Below are positions 1 through 7,450 of a stretch of 64,000 nt of DNA, one piece after another. Below the pieces are notes generated by a model, which ran no database searches, had not been told where the DNA came from, and worked only from the letters and a program-made list of their open reading frames with translations. Every line of letters begins with the position of its first letter. Within the stretch, counting starts at the first letter, position 1. This stretch comes from Flectobacillus roseus (GTDB lineage: Bacteria > Bacteroidota > Bacteroidia > Cytophagales > Spirosomataceae): the NCBI RefSeq assembly GCF_030056665.1, contig NZ_JASHIG010000023.1; one strand, written 5' to 3'. A program made the translations under genes and the position numbers.

Positions 1-48
1 TAATTTATTATCTTGTAGACTCATTTCTTATCTCTACTTACAACAGCC

Positions 49-966
49 ATGGATAAACTGACCCATTACAGAAGCGTTTCGGAATTACACGAAAAAAGTG
101 GCTATCCACCTCCTGCTAATCCTTTAATCAGTCTGATGACTTGTAAAGAACTGATGAGTTATTCATTAGGTGAATCAAGATTTACAGGAGATTTTTATAT
201 GATTGCCCTGAAAAAAATTAAATCAGGCTACGTTTTGTATGGCAAAACCAAGTACGACCATGAGAATGGTTCAATGGTTTTTATGAAACCACGTCAAATT
301 ATTGAAGTAAGTAATGTACAATTTGCCGAAAAAGGTTTTGTGATTTTTGTGCATGAAGATTATCTATCGGGGCATACGCTTCACAACCTCATAAAGCAGT
401 ATGGTTATTTTGAATATGAAATCAATGAAGCCTTACATATTTCGCCTGCCGAAGAAAAGATTATGTGGGAGCTTTATGATAAAATAAGAACCGAATACGA
501 CCAAAATCAGGATGAATTTAGTCAAGAAATCATCCTTTCTCATCTCGATTCCATGCTAAAATACTCGGATAGATTCTACAAAAGACAGTTTATCGACCGT
601 AGTAGTAACGTATCTGGCACCACCGTCAAAAAGTTTCAAGATATCCTCAATACTTATTTTCAGAAAGGCTTTCATAAAGATAGCGGACTCCCTACGGTCA
701 ATTACCTTGCTAATGAGCTGTTTCTCTCCTCAAGATATTTGAGTGATGTATTAAAGCAAGAAACTGGTATGACAGCACTCGAACATATTCATATTTACTT
801 GATTAAAGAGGCGAAAAATCTTTTATTAAGTGCTAACGCAAATATTTCACAAATTGCCTACGAACTAGGCTTTGAAAGTCCCTCCTATTTTACAAGATTG
901 TTTAAAAAAGTAGTTGGACAGACACCTGGTCAGTACAAAGAGCATCATATTGCAGTAGCCAAATAA
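49..966 (+). CDS. AraC family transcriptional regulator
   Basis: A 305-residue one-domain-plus-HTH regulator. The C-terminal third (about 195-300) carries the two helix-turn-helix units of the AraC/XylS family, including the second-helix signature ISQIAYELGFESPSYFTRLF. The N-terminal half has no motif I recognise and is probably the effector-sensing part. The ATG start at 49 is the first in frame. It is followed by a long hairpin at 1036-1086. Neighbouring convergent genes are hydrolases and Dps, whose two promoters share a 32-bp element, so this protein or the AraC protein at 3721-4551 is a candidate regulator of them. Family assignment is secure; target is inference. Confidence 0.9.
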   Translation: MDKLTHYRSVSELHEKSGYPPPANPLISLMTCKELMSYSLGESRFTGDFYMIALKKIKSGYVLYGKTKYDHENGSMVFMKPRQIIEVSNVQFAEKGFVIFVHEDYLSGHTLHNLIKQYGYFEYEINEALHISPAEEKIMWELYDKIRTEYDQNQDEFSQEIILSHLDSMLKYSDRFYKRQFIDRSSNVSGTTVKKFQDILNTYFQKGFHKDSGLPTVNYLANELFLSSRYLSDVLKQETGMTALEHIHIYLIKEAKNLLLSANANISQIAYELGFESPSYFTRLFKKVVGQTPGQYKEHHIAVAK

Positions 967-1035
967 ATCCCTTGTTATATCAAATTATAAAGCTTTTGCT
1001 TTGCTTAAAAGTATATCTGAGCGCAGCATTACCGT

Positions 1036-1086
1036 ATAGAAAACAAAAACTCGACAGAAACTTTCCGTCGAGTTTTTGTTTTCTAT
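1036..1086. terminator. Bidirectional hairpin terminator, 20-bp perfect arms
   Basis: Arms 1036-1055 and 1067-1086 are perfect reverse complements, with an 11-nt loop (AGAAACTTTCC) and T-rich outer arm. It lies between the convergent ends of the AraC gene and the alpha/beta hydrolase. The inner hairpin and loop recur exactly at 8451-8481. Confidence 0.85.
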
Positions 1087-1202
1087 AATCTACGCTTAGT
1101 TTTTTACCCTTCAAATAACATAGATTGGATTCAAAGTGTATTTCGAGCTTTTTACCAAAAGTGAAACTTCTGCTTACATCGCTTTTGTACTGAGTTAAAC
1201 TT

Positions 1203-2108
1203 TTACTGTTTGGCAAACTTTTCAAGTTCGGTATTGAATTTTTCTGACTCTTCTACGAATAAAGCGTGGCCACTGTTCTCGAAGCGAATGATGCGGGAGT
1301 TTTTAATGCCTTTATTCAATTCATTGGCAAATTCAAATGAACATAATTTGTCTTGTGTGCCATGAAATATGACCGTTGGAATCGTAATTTTAGATAATTG
1401 TGGTCGTAAATCAAGGTTTAAAAGGGCTTTTATTGACTCCGTGATGGCATAAGGTGAAGCTTCTAAATTGATGTTTTCTAACCATTTTTCTACATTTTTA
1501 GAAACATTTCCTTCTTTGGCAGGAAATGCAGCGCCAAAGCCTGCAATTAAATCTTGTCTAGCGGTCATCGTTTGTAAAACCAACCCGTTGCCATCAGCTT
1601 CCGAAATTCCAAACGGGGCACCGTCTCTTTTTCTCCAAGAAGGAGCAGCTGCACCAAATAGTGCCAATTTGCTAATATGAGCCGCATTATACTTGGTTAC
1701 ATAGTGAATAACGACCGCACCACCCATCGAAAAACCGCCCAAGACTGCATTTTCTATTTTTAGTTTTTCTAAAACAACTTTAATGTCGTCCGAAAAAACA
1801 TCGAAATCATAACGTCCATACGGTTTGTCTGACTTTCCGAAACCACGTAGTGTAATACCAATTACTCGGAAACCTTTACGACTCAAATACTGGTATTGAT
1901 ATTCATACATTGCATCGCTCAGTGGCCATCCATGAATTAATACAATTGGTTGACCTTCGCCAAGGTCGGTTACATGAAGTTTTACATTTTTTTCTACTTC
2001 TATGTATTCTAATCTACCTGCCGAAGCGGGTTTTCTATTGTTTTGTGCAAAAACGACATTTGTAAATAGAGAAACTAAAATTGCTATTGCTAAAATTGAC
2101 TTTTTCAT
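1203..2108 (-). CDS. Secreted alpha/beta-fold hydrolase
   Basis: 301 residues with a Sec signal peptide (1-21, cleavage after VVFA). The alpha/beta hydrolase fold is shown by the oxyanion motif HGWPLS (59-64), nucleophile elbow GFSMGG with Ser127, acid Asp253 in HGTQDK and His281 in SGHALF, so the triad is complete. The substrate cannot be told from sequence; esterase or haloperoxidase-like activity are both possible. It begins 40 bp after the stop of the related hydrolase at 2149-2970 and is probably co-transcribed with it. The two differ in location, since this one is exported to the periplasm. Confidence 0.88.
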   Translation of the reverse strand: MKKSILAIAILVSLFTNVVFAQNNRKPASAGRLEYIEVEKNVKLHVTDLGEGQPIVLIHGWPLSDAMYEYQYQYLSRKGFRVIGITLRGFGKSDKPYGRYDFDVFSDDIKVVLEKLKIENAVLGGFSMGGAVVIHYVTKYNAAHISKLALFGAAAPSWRKRDGAPFGISEADGNGLVLQTMTARQDLIAGFGAAFPAKEGNVSKNVEKWLENINLEASPYAITESIKALLNLDLRPQLSKITIPTVIFHGTQDKLCSFEFANELNKGIKNSRIIRFENSGHALFVEESEKFNTELEKFAKQ

Positions 2109-2148
2109 TGTATGTGGTATTTAAGAGTTTGTGATATTGATTGGATAA

Positions 2149-2970
2149 TTATTGATTAATGAATGTTAAAATATCGTTGTTGATGGTTGCGGCTTCGGTT
2201 GTTGGCATACCGTGAGAGAAACCTGGATATAAAATAAGCGTACCATTTTGTAGCAATTCGTGTGCTTTTACCGCCGTTGTAGCATAAGGTACAATCTGGT
2301 CGTCTTCGCCGTGCAATACCAACACTGGAATGTCTACGCTTTTTAAATCTTCGGTAAAATCGGTTTCAGAAAATACTTTCACACAATCATACTGAGCCTT
2401 AATGCCACCCATCATGCCTTGTCTCCACCAGTTATCTTGTATTCCTTTTTTTACATTGGCACCTTCTCGGTTATATCCAAAAAACGGAATGGTAATGTCT
2501 TGGTAAAACTGAGCTCTGTTGTGTTGCGTATTGTAACGAATATCGTCAAATACTGCCAATGGCACTCCATCTGGATTTCTTTCATCAGCAATCATATATG
2601 GCGTGATGGCACTGATCAAAACCACTTTGGCTACCCTGTCTTTGCCATATTTTGCGGCGTATCTGATGGCTTCGCCACCGCCAGTTGAGTGTCCAACGTG
2701 TATGGCATTTTTGAGGTCGAGGTGGGCGGTAAGTTCGGCTACGTCGGCTGCATACGTATCCATGTCGTTTCCTTGGTAAGTTTGGGTAGAGCGACCATGT
2801 CCACGGCGGTCGTGTGCGATTACTCTAAATCCTTTTTCGAGGAAAAACATCATTTGAGCGTCCCAATCGTCAGATGATAGTGGCCATCCGTGGTGAAAGA
2901 AAATGGGTTGGCCTTGGCCTAAATCTTTGTAGTAAATTTCTGTTCCGTCTTTAACTGTTAACTTGTTCAT
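2149..2970 (-). CDS. Alpha/beta hydrolase, non-haem chloroperoxidase-like
   Basis: 273 residues from the ATG at 2970. An in-frame upstream start would add 14 residues that look like untranslated leader and overlap the promoter. Triad residues are visible: Ser95 in GHSTGG, Asp224 in GEDDQIVP, His253 in GFSHGMP. HHGWPL near residue 28 and RRGHGRS near 56 are typical of the cofactor-free haloperoxidase/esterase group. No signal peptide, so cytoplasmic. It leads the probable two-gene hydrolase operon. Its promoter carries the 32-bp element also found at dps, suggesting shared stress control. Confidence 0.88.
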   Translation of the reverse strand: MNKLTVKDGTEIYYKDLGQGQPIFFHHGWPLSSDDWDAQMMFFLEKGFRVIAHDRRGHGRSTQTYQGNDMDTYAADVAELTAHLDLKNAIHVGHSTGGGEAIRYAAKYGKDRVAKVVLISAITPYMIADERNPDGVPLAVFDDIRYNTQHNRAQFYQDITIPFFGYNREGANVKKGIQDNWWRQGMMGGIKAQYDCVKVFSETDFTEDLKSVDIPVLVLHGEDDQIVPYATTAVKAHELLQNGTLILYPGFSHGMPTTEAATINNDILTFINQ

Positions 2971-3009
2971 TTTTTTATAATTAAATTGTTTATGATTAAT
3001 TTGATGATA

Positions 3010-3069
3010 CAAAATTGGAGCTATTTTTTTGGGGTATCAATGGACGCATTTCGCTTTGAATTGCACTTT
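3010..3069 (-). promoter_or_regulatory. Hydrolase-operon promoter with shared 32-bp upstream element
   Basis: On the minus strand a -7-like box CAATTTTG occupies 3017-3010. The element beginning CAATGGACG runs 3038-3069 and matches 3604-3635 at 29 of 32 bases. 24 nt separate the element from the TTTG in both promoters. Read toward the gene it contains two 11-mers fitting GYGMAATNCRW 12 nt apart, possibly AraC half-sites. Confidence 0.6.
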
Positions 3070-3082
3070 CTCCCCGAGTGAT

Positions 3083-3550
3083 TTATTTCAAAAGCGTTCT
3101 TAAAATCCAAGCCGTTTTTTCATGTTCTTGCAAAAGGCCCGTGATAAAATCGCTACTGCCAAAGTCTTTGTAGGAATCGGCAAAAAGGCTGATATTACTT
3201 CTTAATTGAAGGATAATTGTTTCATGGGCTGATAGTAAATCCTTGATAAATTCGGTGCTGTTGTTGGTAGCCAAATTTGTTTCTTGCAAACTTGTCAATT
3301 CAAGAAATGCTTTTAAGCTGGCTGGTGCAGCAAAGCCCAAGGTTCTGATTCTTTCGGCAACAGAGTCAATTGTGGAAGCTAATTGATTGGCTTGATTATC
3401 GAATAATTGATGTTTGTCGTAAAAGTCAAGTCCTTCTACATTCCAATGAGCGTTTTTTGTTTTGGTAAAAAGAACATACTCATTGGCCAATAATTTTGAT
3501 AGCTCATCGGCTACGTTTTTGCGATTATTTTCTGTTATTCCGATATTCAT
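3083..3550 (-). CDS. dps: Dps/ferritin-like DNA-protection protein
   Basis: 155 residues from ATG 3550; a longer reading adds 13 residues over the promoter. Dps protects DNA by oxidising Fe(II) with hydrogen peroxide in a dodecameric shell. The inter-subunit ferroxidase ligands are present: His35 (AHWNVEG), His47, Asp51, Asp62 and Glu66 (STIDSVAERIR). The length fits the family. Single-gene unit with its own promoter, which shares a 32-bp element with the hydrolase operon downstream, so induction by a common stress regulator is likely. Placement among azoreductase, SDR and hydrolases fits an oxidative or electrophile stress block. Confidence 0.92.
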   Translation of the reverse strand: MNIGITENNRKNVADELSKLLANEYVLFTKTKNAHWNVEGLDFYDKHQLFDNQANQLASTIDSVAERIRTLGFAAPASLKAFLELTSLQETNLATNNSTEFIKDLLSAHETIILQLRSNISLFADSYKDFGSSDFITGLLQEHEKTAWILRTLLK

Positions 3551-3575
3551 TTTCGTCTTGGTTATTTTGATAATG

Positions 3576-3635
3576 CAAAGTTCCGCCAAATAGCCAAGCC
3601 ACTCAATGGACGTATTTCGCCATGAATTGCACTTT
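3576..3635 (-). promoter_or_regulatory. dps promoter with shared 32-bp upstream element
   Basis: Minus-strand -7-like box GAACTTTG at 3583-3576, 26 bp before the dps start. The element at 3604-3635 differs from 3038-3069 at three positions and sits at the identical 24-nt distance from TTTG. Confidence 0.62.
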
Positions 3636-3668
3636 TTTCCTAAATCATCGAAATTGAAAATTTAGACA

Positions 3669-3698
3669 CAAAAAAAGCATGAACTAAGGTTCATGCTT
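3669..3698 (-). terminator. Rho-independent terminator of AraC gene
   Basis: Stem AAGCATGAAC / GTTCATGCTT with 4-nt loop, followed on the minus strand by a run of T. It lies just after the stop of the AraC gene at 3721. Confidence 0.85.
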
Positions 3699-3720
3699 GG
3701 TATATTATAGATTCAAGAAA

Positions 3721-4551
3721 TTAGAAAAGTTTCCGAAATGAAGTAGGTGATATTCCTGTGTTTTTAGTGAAGAATCTTACAAAATAAGCGTCATCTTCGT
3801 AATTTAAACTATAGGCAATTTCCTTTACCGAAAGGGCAGTATGGGCCAACAAACGTTTACTTTCTAAGATTATACGATTTTTGATGATGTCATTTGGGGT
3901 ATCTTTACTGAGTAGACTTATTTTTTTACTCAAACTTTTGGGAGTAATAGCCAGCATATCGGCATAGTCAGCTACTGTATGGTGGGTTTTGTAATTTTCT
4001 TCAACCAATTTGCTAAACTTTCGTAAAAACTGAACATCCGAATACTGTTCATTTTCAGCCAATTGATGTTGCTGCTTCCAAATACGTGTCGATTTTATAA
4101 TAATCAGTTTCAATAAAATTCTGAGCATTTCTTCGGTGCTGGCATCATGCGATTCCATCTCAGATTTTATGTTGGCAATGATTTTCTGAATATCCACCGA
4201 TTGATTTTCATCCAATTCGATAAAAGGCACTTCAAAAACATTATTATACAAAATACCATCGCAAGCCACTTCTTGGTCATGAATTTCGATACAATAAAAG
4301 TCTCGGTTGAAATGAATTAGCTCAGCACCAGATGTATCAATATTCAATGGCTGGACTACCACTTTGGGATTTACAAAGAGTAGTGCATCGTGTGGTAAGA
4401 TAAATTCTTGAAAATCAATTTTAATACCGTAGTTCTGCGGAATAAAGATGACTTTTATGTGGTCTTCGATACGATACACCGACTTGGTGGTGGTGTTGTA
4501 CACGGCCAAGTCGATGTTACCAAATTGTTTGTAGTTAAATTGCTTAGTCAT
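3721..4551 (-). CDS. AraC family transcriptional regulator
   Basis: 276 residues. The C-terminal 100 residues form the AraC double HTH (first unit TVADYADMLAITPKSLSKKI, second around VKEIAYSLNYEDDAYFVRFF). The N-terminal part looks like the cupin-type sensing domain of AraC_N regulators (about 20-130). It starts 50 bp after the azoreductase stop on the same strand and may be co-transcribed, but it has its own terminator. It is one of two AraC proteins that could bind the shared element at the dps and hydrolase promoters. Family sure, ligand unknown. Confidence 0.9.
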   Translation of the reverse strand: MTKQFNYKQFGNIDLAVYNTTTKSVYRIEDHIKVIFIPQNYGIKIDFQEFILPHDALLFVNPKVVVQPLNIDTSGAELIHFNRDFYCIEIHDQEVACDGILYNNVFEVPFIELDENQSVDIQKIIANIKSEMESHDASTEEMLRILLKLIIIKSTRIWKQQHQLAENEQYSDVQFLRKFSKLVEENYKTHHTVADYADMLAITPKSLSKKISLLSKDTPNDIIKNRIILESKRLLAHTALSVKEIAYSLNYEDDAYFVRFFTKNTGISPTSFRKLF

Positions 4552-4601
4552 GTTTTATACAAGTAAGCGATAAAGGTATCAAAAAATTGACACTGAAAGA
4601 T

Positions 4602-5216
4602 TTAAAAACTATATTCTTCCACAGTTTCTAAGGCTTTTGTGACAGCATTTTCACCTACATTTGGCACAAAAATACCCTCTAAACGGAAAGTACTAACATC
4701 CGTTAAACCCAAAAATCCAAGAACCGTACGCAAATAATTCTCCGTGAAATCATATGCTTTCATCATACCTTCTGAATAAATACCGCCCGACGCTATAGCC
4801 AAATAGACTTTTTTGTCCGTTAATAAACCTTGAGGCGCACCTGTGGCATAACTAAATGTTTCATTGGCACGAGCAATTTGGTCAAGCCATGCTTTTAGAC
4901 TGGCGGGAATACTAAAATTATATAATGGAACCGCAATAACCAGAATGTCTGCCTCTTTAATCTGCTTAATTGCTTTTTCAGAAGGTTGAATAACTTCTAG
5001 CTGCTTTTGACTGCGTACATCCTTTGGTGTGGAAAATGCTTGGTACATTTCAGCAGTAAGAAAAGGAAGCGGGTTTTCCGATAAATCAAGTGTTTCAACA
5101 GTATAGTCAGAATAAGTGTCTTTTAACCTTTCTATGATTGAATTTGATAGCTGATTACTTTTAGAAGCATCGCCGTTGATGCTTGCCTTAATATGAAGTA
5201 CGTTCTTTTTTGACAT
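4602..5216 (-). CDS. azoR: FMN-dependent NADH-azoreductase
   Basis: 204 residues, the usual AzoR length. Flavodoxin-like fold: FMN phosphate loop near residues 9-18 (IKASINGDASKSNQLS), the PLYNFSIPASLKAWLDQI segment near 97-115 and the flavin-stacking SGGIYSEG loop near 145, all typical of AzoR. It reduces quinones and azo dyes with NADH by two electrons, which avoids semiquinones. Divergent from an HxlR regulator across a 111-bp gap holding a 13-bp-arm inverted repeat. In Bacillus the HxlR-type repressor YodB controls azoR1, so quinone/electrophile control by the neighbour is a fair inference. Confidence 0.92.
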   Translation of the reverse strand: MSKKNVLHIKASINGDASKSNQLSNSIIERLKDTYSDYTVETLDLSENPLPFLTAEMYQAFSTPKDVRSQKQLEVIQPSEKAIKQIKEADILVIAVPLYNFSIPASLKAWLDQIARANETFSYATGAPQGLLTDKKVYLAIASGGIYSEGMMKAYDFTENYLRTVLGFLGLTDVSTFRLEGIFVPNVGENAVTKALETVEEYSF

Positions 5217-5268
5217 TTCTTTAAAATTTATTTTAATGATGCCACAAAGCTATGTACATTTGCTTTCA

Positions 5269-5306
5269 AAAGGTTACTACTATACATAAGGTAAGTAGTA
5301 ACCTTT
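5269..5306. promoter_or_regulatory. Inverted-repeat operator between azoR and hxlR-type gene
   Basis: Arms AAAGGTTACTACT (5269-5281) and AGTAGTAACCTTT (5294-5306) are perfect reverse complements with a 12-nt spacer. They lie between two divergent starts (5216 and 5328). The inner TACT...AGTA core resembles the box known for YodB-type HxlR repressors. Confidence 0.75.
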
Positions 5307-5327
5307 AGGTTAGTAAATGATATAATT

Positions 5328-5690
5328 ATGGAAAATGTAATTAGTACCGAAAAGTGCAGAAACTCTATCAAAGCCCTTGAAGATGCCATGTATGTCATTG
5401 GTGGAAAATGGACATTACGCGTAATAATTGCCCTTAAAGATGGGCATACACGCTTTAATGACATTCAAAGAACTATTGATGGTATCTCTGCTAAGGTACT
5501 TTCAGGCGTATTGAAAGACCTCGAAGAAAATGGTTTTGTCAAAAGAAAAGTGGATATTGGTGTGCCTGTGGTAGTAGAATATGAACTGCTATCCTACGCT
5601 GAAACATTACAAGAAGTACTCTCAGCATTGGTATCATGGGGCGAAATGCACCGTGAGAAAGTAATTAGAAAGCAGGAAGAGCTGGTCTAA
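5328..5690 (+). CDS. HxlR family winged-helix regulator (YodB-like)
   Basis: 120 residues. The HxlR winged helix runs from about 15 to 105, with GGKWTLRVIIAL and the recognition region ISAKVLSGVLKDLEENGFV. Cys10 lies at the N-terminus where thiol-sensing members (YodB, QsrR) carry their reactive cysteine, though spacing is not identical. Divergent from azoR with an inverted-repeat operator in between, so probably an autoregulated redox or electrophile repressor of azoR. Followed by a strong terminator at 5708-5752. Confidence 0.92.
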   Translation: MENVISTEKCRNSIKALEDAMYVIGGKWTLRVIIALKDGHTRFNDIQRTIDGISAKVLSGVLKDLEENGFVKRKVDIGVPVVVEYELLSYAETLQEVLSALVSWGEMHREKVIRKQEELV

Positions 5691-5707
5691 AAACCTTACA
5701 TTGATAA

Positions 5708-5752
5708 AGTAAAAAGAACATACAACGTGGTTATATGTTCTTTTTACTTTTT
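5708..5752 (+). terminator. Rho-independent terminator
   Basis: Stem AGTAAAAAGAACATA / TATGTTCTTTTTACT with a short loop and trailing T run, between the convergent HxlR and NTF2-like genes; usable in both directions. Confidence 0.8.
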
Positions 5753-5778
5753 GCCAAACCCCGAAATTACACAAGGTC

Positions 5779-6096
5779 TTATCCCGTAATTTTCAACGAC
5801 TCAATTAGTCCGTTTTGGAATGAAAAATGATACGATAACACAATCGGACTTCCCGGAAAATTACCTGAAACTTCTGCTTTTAGGACTTCTTCTTTTGCAG
5901 AATATTCTACAGGTTTCATCACGGCTTGGTACTCTTCATTAGCTTTTTTAATCCATTCTTGGATTTCTGTTTTCCCATTATGGTTTTTTCCTTCGTCAAA
6001 GACAGTGGCATTTTCAGAAAAACAATTGGCATAAGCCACACTATCGAAATTATTTTGAGCCTTTGTTAAATCTACAATTACATTTGGTAAGTTCAT
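5779..6096 (-). CDS. Nuclear transport factor 2-like (SnoaL-type) small protein
   Basis: 105 residues from ATG 6096 (MNLPNVIVDL); a longer reading overlaps the SDR stop region and adds 15 atypical residues. NTF2-like cone fold is suggested by the N-terminal helix with YANCFSENATVFDEGK, then a SnoaL-like beta sheet ending in LIESLKITG. Such proteins are isomerases, hydratases or binding proteins; which one is not visible. It follows the SDR by 19 bp, so the two form an operon and may act on one small metabolite. Confidence 0.75.
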   Translation of the reverse strand: MNLPNVIVDLTKAQNNFDSVAYANCFSENATVFDEGKNHNGKTEIQEWIKKANEEYQAVMKPVEYSAKEEVLKAEVSGNFPGSPIVLSYHFSFQNGLIESLKITG

Positions 6097-6115
6097 ATTC
6101 TTGATTTTTAAATGA

Positions 6116-6910
6116 TTAAATAGTTGGTACTGTGCCGCCATCTATGATATAATTTGTTCCTGTTAAATAATTGGCTCTTGGAGAAACCAAAAAGCCAACG
6201 AATTCGGCCACTTCTTCGGGTTGTGCAGGGCGACCAAAAGGAATTCCGCCCAAAGCATCCATGACACTTTGCTGAGCTTGTTCTAGGGTACTATTAGCAT
6301 TTCTTGCAATCTCGCCCAACCAAGCTTTCGATGCTGTTGTATTAATCCAGCCAGGCGAAACAGTTAGTACACGAACTCCTTTTGGGGTAACTTCATTTGA
6401 TAAACTTTTGCTATAATTGATTAATCCTGCTTTTGCAGCTGCATAAGGCAAGGTTGAATCATATAGTGGTAGTTTACCCTGAATAGAAGCTATATGTATA
6501 ATAACACCACTTTTTTTAGCTAACATCTGTGGTAAAAATCCTCTATCTAATCGAACAGGAGCAAGCAAATTAGCTTGTAGGGTTGACACCCAATCGTCAT
6601 CAGTTAATACAGCAAAACCACCAGCGGGAGTGACTGACGAACCAAGGTTGTTCACTAGAATATCTAGTGTTCCATAAGTCGCAAACACCTCGCTGACTAC
6701 TTTTTGTGTACCTTCAGCCTTGCTTAAATCAGCAGGAATAAAATGCAAATCGCTGTTTTCTTCTTCGGGAGCATTTCTGGCTGTGACAATGACAGTTGCA
6801 CCAGCTTGTAAAAGCCTTTCTGCAATGGCTTTCCCTGTTCCTTTTGTACCTCCTGTTACCAAGGCAATCTTGCCCGATAATTCATTATTGAAATTAAAGT
6901 GTTGTTCCAT
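6116..6910 (-). CDS. SDR family NAD(P)-dependent oxidoreductase
   Basis: 264 residues from ATG 6910. Classical short-chain dehydrogenase: cofactor motif VTGGTKGTG near 18-26, NNLGSS near 104, Ser in IHIASIQ near 147, catalytic YAAAK near 160, and the closing YLTGTNYIIDGGT. It reduces or oxidises a small alcohol or carbonyl in the cytoplasm; substrate unknown. First gene of a two-gene operon with the NTF2-like gene. Divergent from a second HxlR regulator across a 124-bp gap containing short palindromes, mirroring the azoR-HxlR arrangement. Confidence 0.92.
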   Translation of the reverse strand: MEQHFNFNNELSGKIALVTGGTKGTGKAIAERLLQAGATVIVTARNAPEEENSDLHFIPADLSKAEGTQKVVSEVFATYGTLDILVNNLGSSVTPAGGFAVLTDDDWVSTLQANLLAPVRLDRGFLPQMLAKKSGVIIHIASIQGKLPLYDSTLPYAAAKAGLINYSKSLSNEVTPKGVRVLTVSPGWINTTASKAWLGEIARNANSTLEQAQQSVMDALGGIPFGRPAQPEEVAEFVGFLVSPRANYLTGTNYIIDGGTVPTI

Positions 6911-6966
6911 TTTTGTTGTTTTTTGTACAAATTTCTGACATACATATACATGAAACAATTACGGAA

Positions 6967-7015
6967 ATACGATTCGTATAGGGTTAAATTATTCCCCTAT
7001 TGTTCCTTTTGGAAC
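6967..7015. promoter_or_regulatory. Palindromes between SDR and second HxlR gene
   Basis: The perfect palindrome ATACGATTCGTAT (6967-6979), a pair ATAGGG/CCCTAT around 6978-7000, and GTTCC-TTTT-GGAAC (7002-7015) lie in the divergent gap. They are candidate HxlR operators; which one is used cannot be told by eye. Confidence 0.5.
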
Positions 7016-7022
7016 TATAAAC

Positions 7023-7030
7023 TACTTTTG
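7023..7030 (+). promoter_or_regulatory. -7 box TACTTTTG of the second HxlR gene
   Basis: Exact match to TAnnTTTG, ending 4 nt before the ATG at 7035. The mRNA would be leaderless or nearly so. The GTTCC-TTTT-GGAAC palindrome directly overlaps the upstream core region, fitting autorepression. Confidence 0.55.
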
Positions 7031-7034
7031 TTTT

Positions 7035-7418
7035 ATGTATGAGAGAAAAATTTTGCCAAACTTAAATTGTGGTCTCGACTTGATTGGAGAGGTGCTTTAT
7101 GGCAAGTGGAAAATCCGCTTGTTGTGGTTTATCAATGAAGGTCATAAACGCCCCAGCGAACTACAACGCAAGATACCCGATGCAACCCGAAGGGTGTTGA
7201 ATATTCAGTTGAATGAGTTAGAAGCCCACGATTTAGTGACGAAGAAAATTTACCCTGTTGTTCCACCAAAAGTAGAGTACAGCCTTACTGAATTTGGTAA
7301 GTCCTTAATTCCTGTGCTGTCGGTTTTGGGTCAATGGGGCGATAATAACGAAGAAAAACTACGATCGGTTATTATGAAACGATTAAATGCTGAAGACGAA
7401 CAAAAACACCCAGAATAA
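7035..7418 (+). CDS. HxlR family winged-helix regulator
   Basis: 127 residues. HxlR winged helix (about 15-105) with YGKWKIRLLWFI and RVLNIQLNELEAHDLV; one cysteine, Cys12, near the N-terminus. Only moderate similarity by eye to the HxlR protein at 5328. Divergent from the SDR operon, which it probably controls together with itself. The secreted HEXXH protein starts 32 bp downstream on the same strand and could be in its transcript. Confidence 0.9.
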   Translation: MYERKILPNLNCGLDLIGEVLYGKWKIRLLWFINEGHKRPSELQRKIPDATRRVLNIQLNELEAHDLVTKKIYPVVPPKVEYSLTEFGKSLIPVLSVLGQWGDNNEEKLRSVIMKRLNAEDEQKHPE

Positions 7419-7450
7419 CACACTTAAAATCAACAACTTAAATCTATTTT

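Noticed and set aside
980..1225. Minus-strand 81-codon frame after the AraC gene
   Set aside because: Overlaps the long perfect hairpin and the end of the hydrolase gene; no plausible protein.
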